Of a stretch of 21,843 nucleotides of DNA, positions 15,050 through 21,843 are shown piece by piece. The first letter of the stretch is position 1. Each line of letters opens with the position of its first letter. The position numbers and the translations under genes are program-made. Below the pieces are notes generated by a model that was not told the DNA's origin, made no database searches, and saw only the letters and a program-made list of their open reading frames with translations. Source of the DNA: an uncultured Bacilli bacterium (GTDB lineage Bacteria > Bacillota_I > Bacilli_A > RF39 > UBA660); assembly GCA_934096105.1 (NCBI GenBank), contig CAKOLH010000015.1, positions 1 through 21,843 on the forward strand, given 5' to 3'.

Positions 15050-17330
15050 TTTTTAAATTCCTTACTTTATTTACTATTTTATCATATAATTCTCCAAAGA
15101 AATCTATTACATAAGTATCTATAAAGCCAAGGACTAAAATGAAGATGATACTTACTATACCAAATTTTGAGACTAAAAACAAGTCTGGAAGTAAAATTAG
15201 TAGTTCAAAAAATGATATACTGCAGAATATTAAGAGAATTTTACGCCATAAGTTAAGTGGTTTACATATTGTATATAATAGTCTTAGGGTTATTAAGCCT
15301 GTTAGGGATACTACTACTAGTCTATAGTTATTGAAGTCCTGACCAAATATACTACAGAACATTATTATTATGAATATATTTAACATTACCATTATTCCAT
15401 TTGGTAGGGCATTTCTAAAGACATTTACTATGAAATCTTTACCTACTTTGTTATAGTTTGGTTCTAATGCTAAGAAGAATGATGGTATTCCCACACAAAT
15501 AGCACTAATTAGTGATAACTGAATTGGATAGAATGGATATTCATAGGATAGTATTATTGATGATAGGGATAGTAATAAGGAGTATGTTGTTTTAATTAGA
15601 TACATTGAGGCTACTCTTTCAATATTATTTACTACTCTTCTTCCTTCATTTACTATTTCAGGTAATGTACTAAAGTCATTATTAGTTAGAACTACTTCAC
15701 TAACACTTTTAGCGGCCTGTACACCACTTCCTAGAGCAATACCGCAGTCAGCCTCTTTTAGGGCTAGAATATCGTTTACGCCATCACCAATCATACTGAC
15801 AGTATTATTTTCTTTTAGGGCTTTGATTACTTTTTGTTTATCACTCGGAGTCATTCTACCAAAGATAGTTATTTCTTTAACAGTTTTTACTAGTTCGTCA
15901 TAATCTTTTGGTAAGTCTTTACCTTCAATAAATCTATCATAACCATCAAATTCTAACTGTCTTAAAATATTAGATACAGTAACCGGATTATCTCCAGATA
16001 TTATTTTTATTTCAACATCCTGCTGTTTGAAATAATTTAAAGTATCTTTGGCACTTGCCCTAACATTATCTTTTAAAATAATAAAAGCATCTACTTTAAT
16101 ATTGGTATTCCCACTAGCAAGAGTAATTATTCTATAGCCCTTTAATATATACTTAGTTAATTCCTCATAGTCAGTTAATTTTTTATCAGTAATATATTCT
16201 AAGGCTCCAAGAAAGTACTTAGTATCATTTATGGTGGTAATACTACACTTTTTACTTGAAGAAAAAGCTGTTCTATCAGTTACATTTAAACTAGTCTTAA
16301 TACCATACTTATTTTTTAGAGCAATATCAGTAGCATTGTTCCCTTCTTCAGTATTAATATTAGCTATTATTTCATCTACATTTATTTTATTATTAAGTAC
16401 TACTGTATCCACTACTTCCATAGTTCCATCAGTTATGGTACCTGTTTTATCTAGACATAGGACATCAGTACATGATAATATTTCAATACCATGTAGTTTT
16501 TGTATTAGAACTTTCTTTTTAGCCATTTTTAATACACCCGCTGTTAAAGATATTGAAGTGAGTAAGACTAAACCTTCGGGTATCATACCTATTATACCCG
16601 CTACTGTGGATAGTATGGCTTCTTTATATGTTAGTCCACTACGGAAGTACTGACTTATAAATAATAGAATACCTACGGGTACGATTAGGAATGTTATTAT
16701 TTTTAGTATTTTATTGATTGTATTTTGTAAGTATGAAGTATTATCTTTTACTGAGGCAGCATCTTTTACTAGAGAACTAGCATAGCTATCTTTGGTTAGA
16801 CCTATTACTTTGGCATAGGCTGTACCACTAGTAACTATTGATCCAGATATTATTTTGTCATCTTTCTTTTTCTGAATAGCATTTGATTCACCAGTAATGA
16901 TACTTTCATCTACTTCTAGTGAACTACTTTTTATTACTTCAAGATCAACAAGGATATTATCTCCTGATGATAGATAAAGAGTATCTCCTAGTACTATTTC
17001 TTCTTTTGGTATTTCTTCTTTTTTGCCATCACGAACTACTGTTACTTTTTCTTGATTAGTAACCCTAATATTATCTAGTGTTTTCTTAGCTTTTAATTCT
17101 TGGTAGATAGCTATTATGGTGTTAAATACTGCTGTTCCCATAAAGGTAGCATTTTGAATGGAACCAGTAGTTAATGTTAATACCATTAGAGCTATATTTA
17201 AGATATTGAATAGTGTTATAGCATTAGATAATACTATTTCTTTGGTTGTTCTTGTATATTTTACTTTTTCATCATTGGATAGTCCATTATTTTTTCTATA
17301 TTCTACTTCTTGTCTTGTTAAACCTTCCAT
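15009..17330 (-). CDS. P-type cation-transporting ATPase, CtpE-like
   Basis: A 773-aa P-type ATPase of the plasma membrane. Actuator motif TGES is at 146-149, the phosphorylation site DKTGT at 294-298 and the hinge motif MIGDGVND near 510. The ion site in helix M4 is MIPEGL (251-254 PEGL), which fits the P-type group that includes mycobacterial CtpE (calcium uptake) and related Firmicutes pumps. It differs from heavy-metal CPx and Kdp types. No N-terminal metal-binding domain is present. Ten membrane helices are likely, with five or six after the hinge. The C-terminal tail is a Lys/Arg/Glu string. ATG with AAGGAGG, 38 bases after the peptidase stop. The substrate is inferred, not shown. Confidence 0.9.
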   Translation of the reverse strand: MEGLTRQEVEYRKNNGLSNDEKVKYTRTTKEIVLSNAITLFNILNIALMVLTLTTGSIQNATFMGTAVFNTIIAIYQELKAKKTLDNIRVTNQEKVTVVRDGKKEEIPKEEIVLGDTLYLSSGDNILVDLEVIKSSSLEVDESIITGESNAIQKKKDDKIISGSIVTSGTAYAKVIGLTKDSYASSLVKDAASVKDNTSYLQNTINKILKIITFLIVPVGILLFISQYFRSGLTYKEAILSTVAGIIGMIPEGLVLLTSISLTAGVLKMAKKKVLIQKLHGIEILSCTDVLCLDKTGTITDGTMEVVDTVVLNNKINVDEIIANINTEEGNNATDIALKNKYGIKTSLNVTDRTAFSSSKKCSITTINDTKYFLGALEYITDKKLTDYEELTKYILKGYRIITLASGNTNIKVDAFIILKDNVRASAKDTLNYFKQQDVEIKIISGDNPVTVSNILRQLEFDGYDRFIEGKDLPKDYDELVKTVKEITIFGRMTPSDKQKVIKALKENNTVSMIGDGVNDILALKEADCGIALGSGVQAAKSVSEVVLTNNDFSTLPEIVNEGRRVVNNIERVASMYLIKTTYSLLLSLSSIILSYEYPFYPIQLSLISAICVGIPSFFLALEPNYNKVGKDFIVNVFRNALPNGIMVMLNIFIIIMFCSIFGQDFNNYRLVVVSLTGLITLRLLYTICKPLNLWRKILLIFCSISFFELLILLPDLFLVSKFGIVSIIFILVLGFIDTYVIDFFGELYDKIVNKVRNLKNERKERKEKNKLS

Positions 17331-17352
17331 AGTTAGCCTCCTTATAAGTTAA

Positions 17353-17370
17353 AAGAGCTATATAGCTCTT
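17353..17370 (-). terminator. perfect 18-bp palindrome between peptidase and ATPase genes
   Basis: AAGAGCTATATAGCTCTT, starting within the peptidase stop codon. On the minus strand TTAACTT follows, a weak T tract, so it may attenuate rather than end transcription into the ATPase, or protect the upstream mRNA end. Confidence 0.5.
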
Positions 17371-18565
17371 ATCTACTGAAATACCCTCCACCGCTATAGT
17401 ATAGGGCTGGAAAATTTATTATGTTTCTTGGATTAAATGAGTTGGCATTGAAGTTATAGGCGTTATGTCCATAAGCCATACCAAAGTGTAAGTGTGGTCC
17501 TGTTGTACAGTTATCGTATGACTGAGTAGAACCTCCTCCTACTTCACCTAGTTTTGTCTGTGGTGTTACTACTTGATCTACTGATACTGATATTCTAAGT
17601 AAGTGTAAGTATACTGTGGTATAAGGAATACCATTAACATTATGATATACCCATACTTGATTACCGCCACAACTTGAGTAATTTACTATTCTAGCTACTA
17701 CTCCATTAGCAGCAGGATATGCTGTTGTTCCTTCACTAACACAGTCTAAGTCAATACCATGATGACCACCACCACCAGACCAATCTTGTCTGATATTATA
17801 TCCGGTGTATTCACTAGTTACACAACCCCAGTTTAGTGGATAACTCCAACCAGTTGCTATTATTGTAACATTACCATTATTATATTTTCTACCACAAGTA
17901 GATATTTCTTCGTTATTTTTACATCCTTTAGCGGTTAATCTAGATATCTCGGCCTTCATATCTCTGATATCTTCTTCAATAGTGGTTCCTTCTTCTTTGT
18001 AATTTGATGAATTTGCTCTCAAAGTAATTAGTTTTGAATTTAAACTATTACTTTCTGTTTCAAGATTGCTTCTTTTAGTGGATAAATCTGATTTCTTTTT
18101 TTCTAATTCTTCAACTAGTTTTGTTAATTCATTCATTAAATTATCGTTATACTCAGTAAGCTGAGAGGCTACTGAATATCTATATATGAAATCAGTATAA
18201 GAGTCTGCTTGAAAGACATATTCTAAGTAGACATTTTCTCCTGATGACACTTGAAGAAACTTTAATAGTTCATCTGTTTCATCTTTCTTTTCTTCTATCT
18301 TCTTCTGATTAGTATTAATATCATCTTCAGTCTTTTTAATATCACTCTTTATGCTATTTACTTTACCGGTGATGGTATTAATTTCACTAGTTAATGATGC
18401 TATTTGATCATCAGTTAATTTTTTGTTATTTTTATTTTCTTCATATTTAGCCTCTAGGTTAGATAATTCTTTTCTTAGATCTCCTAGTGTTTTGGCTTCT
18501 ACTTTATATGTTGGTATAAGTACTATTATAAATAGTGTTATAATGGTTAATATTTTCTTATTCAT
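17369..18565 (-). CDS. secreted coiled-coil M23 peptidase (murein hydrolase-like)
   Basis: A 398-aa exported protein with signal peptide 1-24 (ending VEA). A long coiled coil (about 27-213), as in EnvC/PcsB-type cell-wall hydrolases or their activators, is followed by a C-terminal M23/LytM domain (about 235-390). Zinc and catalytic residues are intact: H268-xxx-D272 (GHHGIDLD) and H358-L-H360 (GPHLHFG), plus H321 in VYLHLL. So it is likely an active endopeptidase cutting peptide cross-bridges. Several Cys (215, 224, 248, 275, 299, 353) could form disulfides. The ATG at 18565 is chosen because the upstream ATG at 18569 hits a stop at once. It heads the unit with the P-type ATPase and obgE. Confidence 0.92.
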   Translation of the reverse strand: MNKKILTIITLFIIVLIPTYKVEAKTLGDLRKELSNLEAKYEENKNNKKLTDDQIASLTSEINTITGKVNSIKSDIKKTEDDINTNQKKIEEKKDETDELLKFLQVSSGENVYLEYVFQADSYTDFIYRYSVASQLTEYNDNLMNELTKLVEELEKKKSDLSTKRSNLETESNSLNSKLITLRANSSNYKEEGTTIEEDIRDMKAEISRLTAKGCKNNEEISTCGRKYNNGNVTIIATGWSYPLNWGCVTSEYTGYNIRQDWSGGGGHHGIDLDCVSEGTTAYPAANGVVARIVNYSSCGGNQVWVYHNVNGIPYTTVYLHLLRISVSVDQVVTPQTKLGEVGGGSTQSYDNCTTGPHLHFGMAYGHNAYNFNANSFNPRNIINFPALYYSGGGYFSR

Positions 18566-18587
18566 TCATATCACATCTTTCATTATA

Positions 18588-18616
18588 ATTATATATTAAA
18601 TATTTTTTTTAGTCAA
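18588..18616 (-). promoter_or_regulatory. sigma-A-type promoter for the peptidase-ATPase-obgE unit
   Basis: On the minus strand: -35 TTGACT (18611-18616), a 17-base spacer, and -10 TATAAT (18588-18593), about 22 bases before the start codon. A second TATAAT overlaps at 18582-18587. Confidence 0.85.
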
Positions 18617-18648
18617 TTAGTTTAATCTATTTTACATTATTTAACACT

Positions 18649-18733
18649 CACTAAAAGCCTAGGTCTTTTAGTGTCATTTATAGCCTATACTAGTCTATAA
18701 ATGATATATCTACATATCTATTATATATAAGCA
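18649..18733. repeat. tandem imperfect-hairpin element, copy 3 (AGCC...GTCT core)
   Basis: Hairpin 1 is 18649-18673 (CACTAAAAGCC arm, C18658/T18664 mismatch). Hairpin 2 is 18675-18703 (CATTTATAGCC arm, C18684/T18694 mismatch). A 14-nt AT-rich weak hairpin (18704-18717) follows, then CTATTATATATAAGCA at 18718-18733. The order, the 14-nt third unit and the 16-nt flank match the copy at 2103-2200, while most stem bases differ with pairing kept. It lies upstream of the peptidase promoter and beyond the end of the broken dinD-like gene. Confidence 0.8.
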
Positions 18734-18845
18734 AGTGGTATGTATTTTGTATTGGTTTTGGTATTAGATGTTAAATTGTGGTAATCATTTGAAAATAATA
18801 CTCTATTTCATTAACATCTATTATATTTCCTTCCCAACTCCTCAC
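18734..18845. other. non-coding remainder with a 10-bp inverted repeat
   Basis: No gene is visible. TAGATGTTAA (18765-18774) and TTAACATCTA (18811-18820) form an inverted repeat with a 36-base spacer. This stretch could be the decayed 3' part of the dinD-like gene, but no likeness can be read in any frame. Confidence 0.5.
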
Positions 18846-19113
18846 TTAATTTTTTGAGTATTCTTTTACTATTTCAACTTTACCTTTACCACTACTAATT
18901 GGGGTGGTGATTTTTGGCACCCTAAAGATTCTGATTTGGATAACTGTTATTTGAGGATATAATTGCTTTATCTATAACTTTGTTAAAGTTTCTCTAATCT
19001 TTATATTCAAGAACTTTTTGTAGTTCTCTGGCTAACCAATATTCATTGCCATTATTATCTATATGTTTTATATTGTCAAAAGTTTTTTCTGTATATTCTT
19101 TTAATTTGTTCAT
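18846..19113 (-). pseudogene. broken DinD-like (Bro-N/antirepressor-type) gene remnant
   Basis: An ATG at 19113 with a good ribosome site (AGAAAGGAAG) opens a frame reading MNKLKEYTEKTFDNIKHI and GNEYWLARELQKVLEYKD. This resembles the start of DNA-damage-inducible protein D and related phage-type proteins, where an AREL-xx-LEY-xxW motif is usual. Codon 40 is TAG (18994-18996), where the family normally has Trp (TGG), so a one-base nonsense change is likely. The match resumes (NFNKVIDKAIIS) to a second TAG at 18922-18924. It then shifts frame (PKITTPISSGKGKVEIVKEY) and ends at 18846. Intact homologues are about 280 aa, so about two thirds is lost or decayed. It lies 17 bases after comEC. Family naming is from memory of the motif. 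Confidence 0.65.
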
Positions 19114-19129
19114 GTTATCTACTTCCTTT

Positions 19130-21157
19130 CTAATTATTATTTAGTTTTGTTATTTTTACTTTGTTATTTATTTTTATTTTGATACTTTTATCTATGTCAG
19201 TTTGATAGATTACTGAGTTTGATAAATTTGTTAGTACTTCTTTATTAGGATGATGATAAAAATTATTTCTTCCTACGGATATTAGAGATACTTTGGGGTT
19301 TATCTTGTTAATAAAGAGAGAGCTACTACTGGTGTTAGAACCATGATGGCCTACTTTTAAGAAAGATATATTAGTAAGATTATAATTATTGATTAGATAT
19401 TCTTCTGTTTTGGAGGAAGAGTCTCCCATAAATAGGAATTTATATTTTTGGTACTCAAAATAGGTTATTATACTATTATCGTTTTCATTACTAAATTCTT
19501 TTGTATTTAGAAGATACATATAACTACTAAGAAATGGTATTTTATTTATATTATTAGTGTACCTAATATTTTTATTTTTTAGATGGGTTATTAATTCTAC
19601 TTCTAATTCTGTATAGTCTCCTTTATTTAGAATTACATTATCTACTTTGAAGTTATCTATTAGATAGAGGGCTCCGCCGATGTGATCTTCATCACCATGA
19701 GTTATTATTAGATAGTTTAGTTTACTTATTCCGATACTTTTTAGATAGATTATTATGTTATTTATGTCTATTCCTCTTCCGGTATCTATTAAGATATTTA
19801 CTCTTTTACTTGGAGTACTTATTAACATAGAATCAGCCTCACCGACATCAAACATTACTACTTCGAGGTTATTATTATATAAAGGGATCGTTTTATGAAA
19901 TATTAATAATATCAATATTAAATAGTAGTATTTCTTTTTACTTAGTATTAGGATTATTACTAGATAGTATATTATTATTAAAATAATACTTGGTTTAGAG
20001 AGAATTAGTTTGAATATATTTATGTTTGATGTATATAGGGATATTTTTTCTAGGATACTGGTTATTAAATATAATATATTATCTAATATGGGGAATATTA
20101 GTGTTAATAGTGATAATGGTAATAGTATTAGGCTTACTATGGGTACTATTATTATATTTAGTATGATACTTAAGAAATTTATTTCATATGAGGTATATAT
20201 ATTTATTGGTAATGATACTAAGAAGGATATTAGGGATATATATATTATTTTTAATAGTTTGTTATTTGTTTTATATTTATTTTTATATAGTATTAGGAAG
20301 AAACTTATGGTATAAGAATAGATAAAACCAATATCATATATAATAAAGGGATTAATTATGATGCATAGTATTAGAGTTAATAATACTATGTCTATTTTCT
20401 TTATATTTAGTTTTAGAAGATAGTTTATACTTAGAAGGATATTCATTACTGTGCATCTAAGTAGTGATGTGGTATTACATAGTAATAGATATAATACTAG
20501 GAAGATATCTACTGTTATGTATTTTATTTTTTTATTATAGGTTACTCTATCTAAGTAGAAGTATATTATTGAGGTTATGAAATTAATATGAAAACCTGAT
20601 ACTGAGAATAAGTGAGATATACCATTTATTTGATAACTTGTTTTTATTTCTTTATCTAGTTTGTTATCTCCAAATAATAGGGCTTTGATATAACTAGAGG
20701 ACTTTAGACTATTTATTCTTGTATAGAGTAAGTTTTTTATGGTATATATATGATTATTATTGTTTTGGATTTTATCTATTTTTGAGGCTTCGATTATATA
20801 GTATATTTTTTTATTATAGAGATATTTTTTATAGTTGAAGTTATTGAAGATATTATTGGTACTTGGTTCTTTTAGTACTCCTGTTACTTTGATTTTATCT
20901 CCATAAGATAAGTTATTAAATACTTTACCTGTATATTTATATGTTACTATTATTCTTTCTTTTGACTTAAGACTTATTCTTATTTGATTATCTTTTATGA
21001 TGTAGTCTTCAACTATACCTATAAATTCTGTATCATTAGTATTAAATACTGATTTAAAGGGATAATACTTAGTATATATTATGGTTATTATTAAAGATAT
21101 GATAGTTAGTATTTTGAAGATATATCTAGACTGTAATATCATCTTTAATCTTTTCAA
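19130..21157 (-). CDS. comEC: ComEC/Rec2 competence DNA-uptake channel
   Basis: A 675-aa polytopic membrane protein that forms the DNA translocation channel in natural transformation. The N-terminal part has two helices around a small beta (OB-like) domain with PSTNNIFNNFNYKKYL. The central Competence domain has many helices (HLFSVSGFHINFI, LLCNTTSLLRCTVMN). The C-terminal metallo-beta-lactamase-like domain runs from about residue 434 (MFDVGEADSMLI, THGDEDHIGGA, VGHHGSNTSSS, FYHHPNKE), the proposed strand-degrading nuclease. All parts are present. The start is TTG at 21157 with GGAGAG seven bases upstream, overlapping comEA by 32 bases. The ATG at 21142 is a possible alternative with a poorer site. 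Confidence 0.95.
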   Translation of the reverse strand: MKRLKMILQSRYIFKILTIISLIITIIYTKYYPFKSVFNTNDTEFIGIVEDYIIKDNQIRISLKSKERIIVTYKYTGKVFNNLSYGDKIKVTGVLKEPSTNNIFNNFNYKKYLYNKKIYYIIEASKIDKIQNNNNHIYTIKNLLYTRINSLKSSSYIKALLFGDNKLDKEIKTSYQINGISHLFSVSGFHINFITSIIYFYLDRVTYNKKIKYITVDIFLVLYLLLCNTTSLLRCTVMNILLSINYLLKLNIKKIDIVLLTLILCIIINPFIIYDIGFIYSYTISFFLILYKNKYKTNNKLLKIIYISLISFLVSLPINIYTSYEINFLSIILNIIIVPIVSLILLPLSLLTLIFPILDNILYLITSILEKISLYTSNINIFKLILSKPSIILIIIYYLVIILILSKKKYYYLILILLIFHKTIPLYNNNLEVVMFDVGEADSMLISTPSKRVNILIDTGRGIDINNIIIYLKSIGISKLNYLIITHGDEDHIGGALYLIDNFKVDNVILNKGDYTELEVELITHLKNKNIRYTNNINKIPFLSSYMYLLNTKEFSNENDNSIITYFEYQKYKFLFMGDSSSKTEEYLINNYNLTNISFLKVGHHGSNTSSSSLFINKINPKVSLISVGRNNFYHHPNKEVLTNLSNSVIYQTDIDKSIKIKINNKVKITKLNNN

Positions 21158-21758
21158 ATAGAGACTCTCCTATTCCATCAACATTTAATAGTTCTTCTTT
21201 GGTTTTAAACTTGCCTACTTCATTTCGATATTTGATTATGGCTTCGGCTTTTACATCGCCGATTCCGGTTAAGGTGGTTAATTCTTCTATAGTAGCGGTA
21301 TTTATGTTTATTAGATTACTATTGTTATCATTATTATTTATACAAGCATTATTTTCTATATATGGACAGTTACAGATGCATACTTCTTGTTTGAATTTTT
21401 CTAGTACTTCTTCAGTACTATATATTATTATTGTCATTTCATCGCTTACTATTTTGGCTAGATTTATATTACTAGTGTCTGCGCCTTCTTTTAGGCCTCC
21501 TGCAAGAGTGATGACATCGTTTACTCTGGAATTACTATCTACTTCGTATACTCCTGGGTTATTTATCATTCCTTTGATATCTACGGTTACTTTGGTAGTA
21601 GGAATATTATCTTTTGACTCTTTTTTTTCTTCTTTTTTATCTTCTTTGAAGATATCTATGACTTCTTCTTTGCTATTTTGATTATTTTTGTATATGACAA
21701 AAATGGTACCTCCTAGTAAGAAAGTTATTATTGTTAATATTAATATTGTTTTTTTCAA
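21126..21758 (-). CDS. comEA: ComEA competence DNA receptor
   Basis: A 210-aa membrane-anchored DNA receptor. It has one N-terminal transmembrane segment (about 4-23), an acidic-basic linker, and an SLBB-like domain (about 55-115: VDIKGMINNPGVYEVDS, DVITLAGGLKEGAD). A Cys-rich link holds C127, C129, C131 and C139. The C-terminal double helix-hairpin-helix DNA-binding domain spans 150-208 (NINTATIEELTTLTGIG, LNVDGIGESLFEKIK). The start is TTG at 21758 behind AAGGAGG. It is cotranscribed with comEC, as in other Gram-positive competence operons, although comEB is missing. Confidence 0.95.
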   Translation of the reverse strand: MKKTILILTIITFLLGGTIFVIYKNNQNSKEEVIDIFKEDKKEEKKESKDNIPTTKVTVDIKGMINNPGVYEVDSNSRVNDVITLAGGLKEGADTSNINLAKIVSDEMTIIIYSTEEVLEKFKQEVCICNCPYIENNACINNNDNNSNLININTATIEELTTLTGIGDVKAEAIIKYRNEVGKFKTKEELLNVDGIGESLFEKIKDDITV

Positions 21759-21797
21759 ATTACCTCCTTCTCTTTTCTATCTTATATATAACTCTCT

Positions 21798-21826
21798 ATT
21801 ATAATTATGTTTCTATGGTTAGTCAA
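21798..21826 (-). promoter_or_regulatory. sigma-A-type promoter for comEA-comEC
   Basis: On the minus strand: -35 TTGACT (21821-21826), a 17-base spacer, and -10 TATAAT (21798-21803), about 40 bases before the comEA start. It has housekeeping-type boxes; no ComK-box pattern is seen in the short stretch available. Confidence 0.85.
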
Positions 21827-21843
21827 TGTTTTTTTAGTTTTTT

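Noticed and set aside
18765..18820. 10-bp inverted repeat as transposon ends
   Set aside because: Only 36 bases lie between the arms, with no target duplication and no transposase; kept only as a note in the gap annotation.
1..21843. Mycoplasma-type code (TGA as Trp)
   Set aside because: Trp codons read as TGG in conserved motifs, and full-length housekeeping proteins are obtained with the standard code.

Overview
This is an AT-rich window (roughly 25-30% GC). It uses the standard code: Trp is read as TGG, and the long reading frames run without in-frame TGA. Strong Shine-Dalgarno sites, clean sigma-A-type promoters, comEA/comEC, a sortase with a VPNTS-sorted surface protein, and a SipW-type signal peptide point to a low-GC Gram-positive bacterium. 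An uncultured gut Bacilli/RF39- or Erysipelotrichia-like lineage is my inference; no rRNA is present to settle it. Nearly everything is on the minus strand.

Layout, left to right. Positions 1-1058 hold an MFS-type transporter cut by the window edge, divergent from a YhcC-type radical SAM gene (1129-2058, the only plus-strand gene). A bidirectional terminator and a hairpin-rich repeat separate it from an operon read right to left: parE, cdsA, rseP and a large SipW-signal surface protein (7875 to 2220). Upstream lies a surface operon (11564 to 7978): a thioester/CnaB-type wall protein, a sortase overlapping its 3' end, and a repeat-bearing five-TM protein of unknown function. A tRNA-Arg(CCU) with its own promoter and terminator follows. 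Next come an unrecognised 554-aa gene with its own promoter and a second hairpin element. Then a transcription unit from 18565 runs M23 peptidase, P-type ATPase, a 41-aa membrane smORF and obgE, ending in a terminator. The gap at 18566-19129 holds a promoter, a third hairpin element and a broken dinD-like gene. The window ends with comEA-comEC under a consensus promoter.

The main theme is the cell envelope: lipid precursor synthesis, intramembrane and wall proteolysis, sorted surface proteins, cation transport and DNA uptake. ParE, Obg and a radical SAM enzyme sit among these genes.

The most unusual signal is a family of intergenic elements (2103-2200, 13569-13622, 18649-18733). Each is built from tandem imperfect hairpins. 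The stems differ in sequence from one hairpin to the next, but every one keeps an AGCC...GTCT core (C/T mismatch; AGAC...GGCT on the other strand). Two of the three also share a third hairpin region and an identical 16-nt flank. I do not recognise this family.
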